A DNA stretch of 20,800 bases from Tetmemena sp. SeJ-2015 (Eukaryota > Ciliophora > Spirotrichea > Sporadotrichida > Oxytrichidae), in assembly GCA_027382625.1 (NCBI GenBank), contig JAJKFJ010020962.1, positions 1 through 20,800 of the forward strand. Direction: 5' to 3'. The position numbers and the translations under genes were made by a program. Below are positions 9,201-17,459 of this stretch, one piece after another (position 1 is the stretch's first letter; every line of letters begins with the position of its first letter). The notes under the pieces are model-generated. The model ran no database searches, had not been told where the DNA came from, and was given only the letters and a program-made list of their open reading frames with translations.

Positions 9201-9790
9201 AAAGATTTAAAATAGAAAAATAAATAATAAAATATATACTCCTTAATAGAAGAATTTCACTATTCAAGAAGCTATATAATATAATAATAAAGCAACCTAT
9301 CTCCAAAAATATCTAATCAATTTTAAGAAAAATAATTTAAAATTTACTTTAAGAGTAATATATTTTTTTCGAAGAATAATTAATGAGCTTTGCAAATTAA
9401 AAATTATTGCGCTTTTAATTAGTCGCAAAATTATTAAGTCTAATTTATGATGAGGAAATAATATTATTGCGAAATATCATTAATGATAAACTCTATACTC
9501 CAAATAAAATTGCCCTCCGAACTACAAGACTTTGATTTAAACAAGCTCCTAGTATATCCAACCAGCTTCTCTCTCTCAAACAAATAATTAAATGAATAAC
9601 AATTATTTTTATAAAAGAAATTAGATTATTTTTTTAGTAAAACAATTAAGAAGCTGGAGAGTACGCCACTCCTCAAATAAGAAATAGTAAGCGGTTGAAA
9701 TAGCCTACTGAAAAGCGAGTGTGGCAAAATGGTCTAATAAGTTAATAAGATAGATACCTTGTAAAGATAAAATTGTTGAATTTGGACAAA
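9201..9790. other. Spacer with a possible relic of the gene P 3' end
   Basis: No complete gene. Around 9650-9790 one frame is open and reads EAGEYATPQIRNSKRLKQ, then ISQQDRYLVKIK, which weakly resembles the P tail SNQQDYLVKIN. At 9530-9570 the sequence TTAAACAAGCTC followed by a CCAGC echoes the region around 2757-2790. It may be a third, decayed P fragment. Chance similarity is possible at this length. Confidence 0.3.
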
Positions 9791-10712
9791 CTTTTATTTA
9801 TATGCAAAATATACGACACATTCACCTTGCACTTGCCATATAGTCTGTGTTAATTGTGCTTCATTAGCCTTGTCTTCTGGATGTTTAACTTAGGTTTCTG
9901 CATTTCTCATCTGGTTTCTCTCTCAAGAATCATTATACTCAGTCGCATCTTTCCGAGATATCATAGCCTGAGCTTTTTGGAATGTTGCTGCTTCACTCTT
10001 GAGCATTCTGATGTCATTTTTTGTTTGAATCTCTGGAGAAACAACGAATTCTTCTCGATTCTTGTTCCAAAATGGCACTTTGTAGTCATCTCTGTATATG
10101 CGCTCTCTCCATTAATAATTGTTAAAATTTAAATGAATAATGAAAACTTAAATCACTTATCACTACAGACTAGTAAATTAATTAAGATAGATTAAAAGTC
10201 AATCACTTTTAATGCAAACTTTCTTAATGTTCTTAAATGCTTATTTCTCTATTAAAGAAAGCACTTAATAAGTTCTTAATTCTAATCACAGTATTCTTAA
10301 TTCGTGTTTGCTCTATCTTAATTAATTTACTAGTCTGTAGTGATAAGTGATTTAAGTTTTCATTATTCATTTAAATTTTAACAATTATTAATGGAGAGAG
10401 CGCATTATACAGAGATGACTACAAAGTGCCATTTTGGAACAAGAATCGAGAAGAATTCGAAGTTTCTCCAGAGATTCAAACAAAAAATGATATCAGAATG
10501 CTCAAGAGTGAAGCAGCAACATTCCAAAAAGCTCAGGCTATGATATATCGGAAAGATGCGACTGAGGATAATGATTCTTGAGAGAGAAACCAGATGAGAA
10601 ATGCAGAAACCTAAGTTAAACATCCAGAAGACAAGGCTAATGAAGCACAATTAACACAGACTATATGGCAAGTGCAAGGTGAATGTGTCGTATATTTTGC
10701 ATATAAATAAAA
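9791..10712. repeat. Large palindrome: two ~400-bp arms around a 122-base loop
   Basis: The left arm 9791-10190 and right arm 10313-10712 are reverse complements, differing by a handful of substitutions and a 1-base indel (GCGCATATAC versus GCGCATTATAC). The unique loop is 10191-10312. Weaker symmetry extends a further ~30 bases outward. Each arm carries the same outward-reading frame, with DDYKVPFWNKNREEF, SEAATFQKAQAM and, after a TGA, ERNQMRNAETQVKHPED. Nothing inside is recognised. It could be a fold-back mobile element, an inverted duplication, or an artefact of a self-complementary read. The left arm has the indel, so its frame is shifted. Confidence 0.9.
10313..10578 (+). pseudogene. 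Coding remnant in the right palindrome arm
   Basis: The frame running from about 10390 (NGESALYRDDYKVPFWNK...) to TGA 10579-10581 has natural composition. It continues in phase past that TGA for about 45 more codons, ending with TQTIWQVQGE. The same TGA is present in the left arm. An overlapping ATG-initiated frame at 10391 (MERAHYTEM...) is also open for 49 codons, so the true frame is uncertain. No family recognised. The mirrored copy is on the minus strand of 9791-10190. Confidence 0.35.
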
Positions 10713-11251
10713 TTTTCCAAATTCCAAAAATTTTATCTTTACAAAAATTAACCAAAATTAAATTTTTTTAAAATCCAAGATTTACAAAAAATTTTTTAAA
10801 CAATTTTTTTTCTATTTATTAAAATAAAACCCCCCGAGGAACTTTTTTTTTAGTCCCTTTTTTCCCTTTAGCGTTTATTTTTTCCTAAAAAAATTTAAAT
10901 TCCAATTGAGGTCAAGGGAAATGTCTATAACGCTTATCTTACCTCGATCAATCAATTTATTATCCCATTTTAAAGTCTAAATTTATCTTTAAGATTCTTA
11001 AGACAATTACAAATCTTAGAAAAATTTAATTAAATTTTTTTTCACTTTATTTCTTTGATATTTAATCTATTGATTTTTCTATTTTTAGAGCCCAATATTT
11101 AGATGCAAATATTAGATATATTTAAAATTTTTAAACATCAATTCTTTAAATATAATATATTTTCGATTTGTTAAACTCTTTTATTCTGCATATTATATGT
11201 CTTAATGAATTAAAATAAAAATTCCTTATTATTTTTTGAATCAACGAGCGA
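10713..11251. other. AT-rich spacer with homopolymer runs, no gene seen
   Basis: Bases 10713-10900 are dominated by A, T and short C runs (for example ACCCCCCGAGG), and base calls may be unreliable there. No reading frame is worth calling up to the presumed start of kinase K2. Confidence 0.5.
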
Positions 11252-13213
11252 ATGATAAATTTCAGAGATTCAGACAGACTAATACTTAGTTTTGATTAAA
11301 CCAGCTTCTTCTAAAAAATTGCAAACACTGTCTTTAAAAATTCAATCATCATCAATCCTGTAACTTATTATTTATTTAATTAAGAATCTTTGGAAATATA
11401 AAGCTTAAATTTTGATGTAAAAATATTGTGATTATTTTATAATTTAGAAATTCAACAAAAAAAAGATTTCTTTGGCTTATTTACAAAAAGCAAAAGCAAA
11501 CATAAATAGCTAGCATTTTAATTAGACTTTTAATATATTAATCCAGTCCTGGAAATGAAATATCAGTTTCTTAAATCTCTAGGAGGTGGATCAGAAGCAA
11601 AGGTAAACCTTTACAAATATAAGGGAGTGAGCTTAATTGAGAGACTGTTTGCGATAAAGTCTTACACGCAATTTAGAATTATAAAAATAAGAAATTCATT
11701 ATTTTTATATCAATACTAGACCCAGATACTCAATTTAATTTATGTTTGTTTTTCAATAGTCACTATTTGCAACTTAAGGAATATAGAATATAGTAGGAAT
11801 TTTAATTAAATCGATGATTGGTTTAAATAATAAATGGAGAGTTGCAAAATTGTGACTTTTAAAATCGCAAATTCATCTCCTGATCTGCAGCTTGTTCGAT
11901 AGAGAATAAAAAATAAATATGAGTTTCTTCTATAATCATCGCTAAGGCATCTCTCAGAAGTGAGATATGACTCACTCATTCTTCTTCATTATCATCATCA
12001 TCATCTTAATTAAAATTTGTGTCGCTTATAACTCTTGACTGAGCTCTCCCACACAAAAGTTGCAAGGATAAAAGTTTCATAGAATTTAATGCTAAATCGA
12101 ATGGTGTAATTATTATTCAAATTGGACACACTTCAACTGCCTCTGAATTATTCCATTTTAATTTAATATCTAATTTGATTCTCTTTTTAATTAAATTTTT
12201 AGCTATATTGAGATAACTTAAAGACTGCCCCTAAATCATTCAAGTCAAAGAAATTTATCATGACTTAGCCAGCTACCACCTGGTACTAGAATATATGAAT
12301 TAAGGCATGCTTGGCTCTTACCTTAGCTAGAAAGATAATCTTAAAGAAGAAAAGGCCATGGAGATTATACTCACAAAACCTAAACTAATTTGTATTATAT
12401 AGCGTCTTAATTCTACTCTAGATTTTGCTAGGAGTAGATTTTATGCACAAATAAGGTTTAATTCATAAAGATCTAAAGCTATAACATGAATTTGGTTTTT
12501 AAGTTCTTAAGTATTATAAGCCCGGTAACATCTTGATGTCAAAGCAAAATGGGCGAGTAACTGCTAAGTTAGCTGACTTTGGATTCGCTTGCGAACTGGA
12601 CGATAAATAGTCCATCTATCATAAGTGCGGAACACCAGGTTATCTAGCGCCTGAAGTATTTCAGAATAGCAAATTCACCACGAAGTCAGACATTTTCAGT
12701 CTAGGGGTTTTGTTATATAATCTCTTCAAATTATTATATAGTGTGTTTTTATATATCATTGATCACTTATTTTTAAAACTCGTGTCAGGAAAATAGGTTT
12801 TCAAGGGTGCAAACACCTAGGAAATCATAAAGAATAACATGAAAAGTGACTACAGTGACGCTCTTTTCGTTGCAAAAGTTTTCCCTCTCTGACGACTGCT
12901 TTAATCTTCTTACGAGTATGTTGTGCCTTGATTATTGGGAGAGGCCCTCCGCAGAAGAATGTTTAAAGGTAAGTTGAATAAGAGAAGAAGTTATAAATTT
13001 CGAATATAAGTGTATTACTTGCCGCAAAGACTTTTATTTACTTAAATAATATAGCATCATTGGTTTGATCAATTCAGAGATTTCATCTAAAATTAACTTG
13101 ACTTCAATAAAAGTTGTAAGGTAATTTAAATGGGGAGTTTTTAATTTTTCGTGAATAACAAAAAAATCGATAAGAGATACCTTAATTAAAATGAAGAACA
13201 TAGACTATATTGA
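11252..13213 (+). CDS. Protein kinase K2 (Ser/Thr, paralogue of K1), germline form with at least five inserts
   Basis: A kinase related to K1 throughout. The proposed start ATG 11252 opens MINFRDSDRLILSFDQ; a TGA at 11429 lies in an unplaced insert. The same frame then runs through INPVLEMKYQFLKSLGGGSEA (K1: LSPSFQKRYKYISELGEGSEA), so ATG 11555 is internal. LFAIK carries the ATP lysine. After the 494-bp insert come ILRQLKDC, LVLEYMNQG, HKDLKPGNIL (Lys instead of Arg in HRD, common in kinases), LADFGFA, CGTPGYLAPE and ERPSAEECLK. Inserts removed: 11708-12201, 12370-12399, 12427-12442, 12480-12521 and 12725-12781. One more frame change near 12860-12894 is not settled. The intron 12969-13054 is followed by HHWFDQFRDF, with an open frame to TGA 13211-13213. 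No clear helix-C glutamate results from the chosen junction, so that join may be wrong. Confidence 0.8.
11708..12201 (+). other. 494-bp insert in kinase K2, proposed IES, pointer ATTTTTA
   Basis: ATTTTTA occurs at 11701-11707 and 12195-12201, in matching codon phase. Excision joins IRNSLFL to AILRQLKDC. It lies in the same gap (ATP lysine to helix C) as TE2 in K1. Left of TGA 12176 the K2 frame is open all the way in, including ATG 11834 followed by 114 codons (MESCKIVTFKIANSS...). The insert may therefore carry its own coding sequence, or the boundaries may differ. An early stretch (ATCAATACTAGACCCA) resembles TE1/TE2. No terminal inverted repeats are evident. Confidence 0.5.
12370..12399 (+). 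other. 30-nt IES in kinase K2, pointer ATTATA
   Basis: ATTATA lies at 12364-12369 and 12394-12399. Excision turns KAMEII + 10 extra residues into KAMEIIQRLNSTLDF, which aligns without a gap to K1 (AKNIILQLLLALDF). Confidence 0.8.
12427..12442 (+). other. 16-nt IES in kinase K2, pointer TAGATTTT
   Basis: TAGATTTT lies at 12419-12426 and 12435-12442, so the insert is only 8 unique bases plus one pointer. Excision is needed for frame: it joins NSTLDF to MHKQGLIHKDLK. It is among the shortest inserts in the window. Confidence 0.85.
12480..12521 (+). other. 42-nt IES in kinase K2, pointer AAGC
   Basis: AAGC lies at 12476-12479 and 12518-12521. Removal gives CTA AAG CCC GGT AAC ATC (LKPGNI), the canonical catalytic loop. 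The insert is a multiple of three without TGA, but would put 14 residues inside HKDLKPGN. Confidence 0.9.
12725..12781 (+). other. 57-nt IES in kinase K2, pointer CTC
   Basis: CTC lies at 12722-12724 and 12779-12781. Excision joins SLGVLLYNL to VSGKQVF. The site corresponds to the 33-nt IES of K1 at 5555-5587, but size and pointer differ. Confidence 0.8.
12861..12894 (+). other. Frame change in kinase K2, possible 34-nt IES, pointer TGACG
   Basis: Upstream frame ...MKSDYSD and downstream frame DDCFNLLTSML differ by one base. TGACG occurs at 12856-12860 and 12890-12894; removing 34 bases restores the frame. However, the protein aligns better with K1 if about 10 residues between them (FSLQKFSLS) are kept. 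A smaller excision in the T runs, or a sequencing indel at 12864-12867, is therefore equally possible. Confidence 0.4.
12969..13054 (+). other. Intron in kinase K2 (GTAAGT...ATATAG, 86 nt)
   Basis: It follows AAG of EECLK and ends before CAT CAT TGG TTT (HHWF). Same protein position and phase as the intron in K1. Confidence 0.85.
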
Positions 13214-14177
13214 TTATACTTAAGAATGCAAAAAAATTGAGGAAATTAAAAAAAATAAAAGTTAGAATGCTTTTCATTAGAACTTTGAAAAAATTTTCTT
13301 CCCTAGAATCTGCACCTAGTAAGAAAGCAAATAAAATAATATCTGCTCTTTTTTAAAAATATCAAAATCTCAGTAAGAATTTTTTAACAATGAAAGTCTT
13401 TTGCTAACTTCTTCATTTCTATTTTCATCCATAAATAACTTATATTTCTGCGCTCGATAGTTCCTTAAATATAGTAATATGGTTAAAGTAAGAAAGTGAA
13501 ATGATTAATTTTGATTATCTATTAAATTCTAAGTTATAATTGATACTCTATTTTTTGCTTGTTTAAAGTTTCTCTCTTTTAATAAATCCAGGAGGAGCAA
13601 GCAAAAAAATTGCAAAAGATCAAATAAGTTTAGGAAAAAAAACTGATAGCTTTTGAAGCAAAAGATTAATTTATAAGTTTAAACTTTTTTAAGAATCTAG
13701 GGCGATGACTCCCTGTTTAAGAGGGGAGAAAAGAAATTTAGCATAATTTGTATTCAACCAGACTCCAAATATAATTTTTAAAGTTGAAAGAAGATGAGCT
13801 TACAATTTAAAAACCAGAAAGTGCATAAAAAGTGAAAAAAGAGGAGGCAACTTAAAGAAAATAAAAAAGACAAGACTTTAAACAGTTAAGACTTGTTCCC
13901 CAAAGCGAGCTTGATAAATTTTTAAATTTTTAAAAAGCAACAGTTAAAATATATTGATTGCTTAGACTAATGCTTGAATGCAAGGTGTGATGATGAATCT
14001 GCTCGTAGCTCGAAAGTTAGTAAAAGAAATTCCAAAAATGATAAAAGATCAAGCTTGAGTAAATCCAGAGAAAGAAGAGTCTAAATCATTTAATTGAGTT
14101 TAATTAAGAATTATGGGCTTTATACTTTTTAGAAATTTAATTTTGACATTTTCAACTATTCGATTAAAAAATATTGA
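13191..14177 (+). CDS. Fragmented coding tract downstream of K2 (K2 tail or separate gene)
   Basis: Several + strand frames of natural composition follow each other with frame changes. They are: ATG 13191 to TGA 13497-13499 (MKNIDYIDYTQECKKIEE...); 13592-13705, coiled-coil-like (EEQAKKLQKIKQVQEKK); about 13680-13795 (GDDSLFKRGEKKFSIICI); about 13785-13968, charged (KVKKEEATQRKQKRQDF, then LVPQSELDKFL); and a Ser/Arg/Lys-rich stretch near 13985-14082 (SARSSKVSKRNSKNDKRS), ending at TGA 14175. A likely intron acceptor (AATCCAG) precedes 13592. The fragments could be the C-terminal extension of K2 broken by IESs, or an independent gene. I could not place junctions. Confidence 0.45.
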
Positions 14178-15174
14178 TATGTTTTCAATTAAATTTCAAT
14201 AAGTTTGTTTTAAACACATATGTTTATTTTTAACAGGAACATTATTTCGTCAAGATGTATTTGAATCTTTCACGATGTGGTTTTAAATTAACTAATCATT
14301 ATGCGAAGGGGGTTTGGATGAAGAAGCACAGTAAACAATAGGATTAAATGAAATTCAGTGCATCTTAAAATTAAAGATATGAATAATTCTTGCAGCAATA
14401 TATTATTTTAAATGTATTAAATACAAGTAAATTGGTTATCTATACTTTAATTAATTTAATAAGTCTTTATTTAAATATTCTAATCAAATTTATTTAAGTC
14501 TCAAACATAGGAAATGCGAATATACACTAGTAAAATTAAGAAAAATTCTTCAGTTTAACTACAGATAAAATCATTACAAAATATATAAAAAGTTAAATTA
14601 ATTCATAATTATATTAATTTAAACTGAAAGCTTCTGAACCAGAGTCAAGAATGAATGATAGTGGAAATTTTATTTTTTATTTTAAATAGTGTTAGTGCAT
14701 TTGGCGGCTTTTTTAATTTATATAGAACAAATTAGCATTTTTTTAAATTTAACTCATTAGGATATAAAAAAAATTACAAATCTATTAAAAAAAAATTAAT
14801 GTTTATTTTTATTTCGAAAAATTGTCCATTTCTTTTTAAAAAAAATTTTTTTAAATTAAATGTTACATTAATTAATTTCTTAGATTTTCGTGAAAATAAA
14901 ATTCATTTTCATATCTTATTACTATTTAAATAATATTTATAACAAAATATTATTTAAGATTAAATTTACTTTAAAGTTTTATTAAAATTAAAATTAAATT
15001 TTTATTAAAACTTTTATTTTAAATTTAAATTCATAGAATTTTTATTTATTCCATCTCATTTTTAAGCTATTTTTATATTTTAACAACACTTTAAATTTTT
15101 TAAGGACAATTTTTTATTTTTTACACTCTGCATACATTTTCATTTTCCAGATAAATACTTTCAAAAGCAAGGTG
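14178..15174. other. AT-rich stretch, no gene seen
   Basis: Almost pure A/T in 14740-15110, with long T and A runs. Neither strand gives a convincing frame. It is probably intergenic or germline-limited. Confidence 0.6.
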
Positions 15175-15681
15175 ATGAGTAGCAATTAAAAAGAGAATGA
15201 TAAGCTTTTTTGTCTTAAGTATAATACAGAGCAAAGGATGGCCGAAAAATAAGTCTAGGACTCTTAGTTCACTAGTAATGAGGATTTTGAAAAAAGCGAA
15301 AATGGCCATCCCTCTTCTTTTTAGGCAGCTTTAAAAACAATGATCAAGTTAAAGAAGGCCAAAAAACATACTATTCTTATTATTATTTTAAATGGATTTT
15401 TAACACAATAAATAAGCAGATAGTACCAAAATTAAAAGTAATGGTAGCTTATCGTAGTCTAGACAAATTTAAGACGCAAAAAAATTAAACTATAAAGTTA
15501 GGGGTCTTGTTTAAATAATTTCAAACTTAATTATAATTTAGGTAATTGTAATATAAATAACTTTAATTACAAAGAAATTAACATCGTAATTCACAGATAG
15601 GGAAGAATAATAATTTAAAAAAATCTATTATAAGTTCTATAAATTGAGATTCGTTTTGTTTTAAATATTTTAAACTAATGA
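15175..15681 (+). CDS. ORF W: unrecognised 168-aa reading frame
   Basis: Function unknown. ATG 15175 opens a TGA-free frame to 15679-15681. The first ~70 codons look truly coding: MSSNQKENDKLF, then EQRMAEKQVQDSQFTSNEDF and KTMIKLKKAKKHTILIIIL, which is hydrophilic, then basic, then hydrophobic. After about 15400 the composition becomes Asn/Ile-rich and may be noncoding, so the real gene could leave this frame through an IES. It may be the 5' part of unit X, 55 bp downstream. An ATG-initiated frame on the opposite strand is a hydrophobic shadow. Confidence 0.4.
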
Positions 15682-15736
15682 ACTTAATATTTTAAATCGC
15701 TATATCAAATAATATATTAACCAAGTTTCCGAATTG

Positions 15737-16632
15737 ATGATTGATTCATAGAGCCCTGATAGAGGCAGTGATCTAGAAGAGCCTATTTCATCTCAAAGTT
15801 CAAAAACCTATAAATATAATGATCTGAGTGTCTTTTGCAATCCCACTGTTTAATTTCATTTTAATTGTGCCTAATTTTATGTCAGCTTGGTGAGAGATGA
15901 TTCTGGAAAAATTATCAAAGTTCAATTAAATTTATTTCTTTTTTTTAATTATAATAAATGCAACTATAAATAGTATAAAATGCGATATAAAAATGATTTA
16001 ATAGTTCGTACCAAGAGTCAATTTTTCCAAATTTAAAATACTAAATAGCACATTGATAATAGAACAATAATATTTTGTTATACCATTTTATTTCATGTGG
16101 GCAATTATTTATATAATTGATGAGCTTAATTCTTCAAAAATAAAGATTTAACTGCAGCGCCAGCTAGGTCTTAAATTTTTATCTTCCTTAGTAGGATAAT
16201 GGCAGCCATCAATTCAATACAATATTTTCTTATAATTCTTTTTAAATATTGATCCATTTTTAAATTATTCTGCAATGTTTATTTAAAATGCTTTTTGCAA
16301 TATTTTACAAGGAATGCATTTTGTATTTTTTAATTTCTTAATTCATCATAAAACTAGGTAGATCATTTGTATTTAAAAATAAATAATTTATAAATTTAAA
16401 ATTGCATATTAGAATTAGGGATTAAAATTCGGCCCTTATGAGGAAGGGTTGAGAAAATAAGATTATTTAACAGGAGGAGAAGGAATCTTACAGTTCTTGA
16501 ATTTCAATGATAAGCTTATCGGCTAAGCCAGCATTTAACAAGACTTTGAGATCAACGCACTTATCTAATAAAATATTGACGATGGGCTTTCACGGTGACG
16601 TGGCACAACTGATCAAGGAGTTACGCCTGTGA
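15737..16632 (+). CDS. Gene X: unrecognised protein, germline form
   Basis: Function unknown. ATG 15737 starts MIDSQSPDRGSDLEEPI and stays open to TGA 16118 (127 codons), including FYVSLVRDDSGKIIKVQ. The same frame resumes at 16145 with DLTAAPARSQIFIFLSR. A third piece in another frame runs from about 16428: GPYEEGLRKQDYLTGGEG, then DFEINALIQQNID. Removing the 19-nt IES at 16582-16600 gives NIDVAQLIKELRL and a TGA at 16630-16632; without it the frame stops at 16596. The joins between pieces 1-2 and 2-3 were not found. An acidic, Ser-rich N-terminus followed by mixed helical segments suggests a soluble protein. No family recognised. Confidence 0.55.
16582..16600 (+). other. 19-nt IES in gene X, pointer TGACG
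   Basis: TGACG lies at 16577-16581 and 16596-16600. Excision converts a frame ending in an immediate TGA into NIDVAQLIKELRL with a natural stop 30 bases later. Confidence 0.7.
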
Positions 16633-16804
16633 ATTACTTTAAATCGATTAAGTTTATTATATGCCCTGTTAGGGATGCTTAATTCCTAATAAATTAATAA
16701 AATATTCTTGATAATTAGCAACCTATTCCTCATCTGGATTTAATTTTATTTTTAATTAAAGAGAGAAAATATTTTATCCTATATTATTACATTTGGTGGA
16801 TTAG

Positions 16805-17249
16805 ATGTAGGAAAATAAAAGCGTCAGCTAACCAAATAATTGCCTGTTTGAAACTGAGGAATGCGACCTCGCGCAAAATGATATACTATAAGAGTACGAC
16901 TCAATTTTAGGGATGGGATAAGACAGGCAGCAGCAAACTTAAAGTATTAACAATTCTCACTATTCAAATACGTCAATAGAGGACAAGATTCTTAGCAAAA
17001 TCTTTTAAATGTATTTTTAAATTATGCTTCTTTATTTATTTTAATCCATATAAGTTAGAAAATCGATTAAAAGTAAATTATTAAGCTTAAGAAATAAGAG
17101 AAGAACTCTTAATTGAAAGAGGCGTATATAATTATAAGAAATATATTTATCTTAATTTAAAAAAATAGCAAGCCTGTATTAAGGTATTGATATAAATAGA
17201 TAAAACTTATAATTTCTTTAGAATATTTTGGATCTAAAATATTTTATGA
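16805..17249 (+). CDS. Gene Z: unrecognised ~140-aa protein with one unresolved insert
   Basis: Function unknown. ATG 16805 reads MQENKSVSQPNNCLFETEE, then YDSILGMGQDRQQQTQS and NTSIEDKILSKIFQ up to about 17008. Coding clearly resumes in another frame from about 17043: NPYKLENRLKVNYQAQEI, REELLIERGVYNYKKYIYLN, and on to TGA 17247-17249. The switch needs an insert of roughly 30-40 bases around 17005-17045, probably an IES, but several short repeats (for example TTTTAA) fail to give the right phase. The first part is polar and Gln-rich; the second is basic and helical. It may be separate from gene Y, which has its own ATG 210 bp downstream. Confidence 0.5.
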
Positions 17250-17459
17250 TTTCAAATCATCATTCTTATACTATTCTTATCTATGTTATTTCTTTTATTA
17301 AAATATTTCTAGATGTTTAAGGTTGAAAGTTCATTTTGAAGCTAGCTGATTTATTATTTTATGAATGGAAGTTTGAATATTCAATTTCTTAATTTTAAGT
17401 TTATAAAAGAAGCTGTACTTTGTAATATACTATATTCAATAAAGATTATTTGCATTAAA

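Noticed and set aside
9854..10650. Paired 92- and 81-codon ORFs starting MCFISLVFWMF in both palindrome arms
   Set aside because: Phe/Leu/Ser-rich complements of the outward DDYKVPFWNK frame; typical antisense shadows of AT-rich coding DNA.
11860..11960. Minus-strand peptide resembling a GGDEF-type motif (SGDEFAIL)
   Set aside because: Five or six matching residues in a short frame; the plus strand is open over a longer stretch and no other cyclase features are present.
15121..15309. 62-codon minus-strand ORF (MAIFAFFKIL...)
   Set aside because: Hydrophobic complement of ORF W, whose plus-strand composition is more natural.
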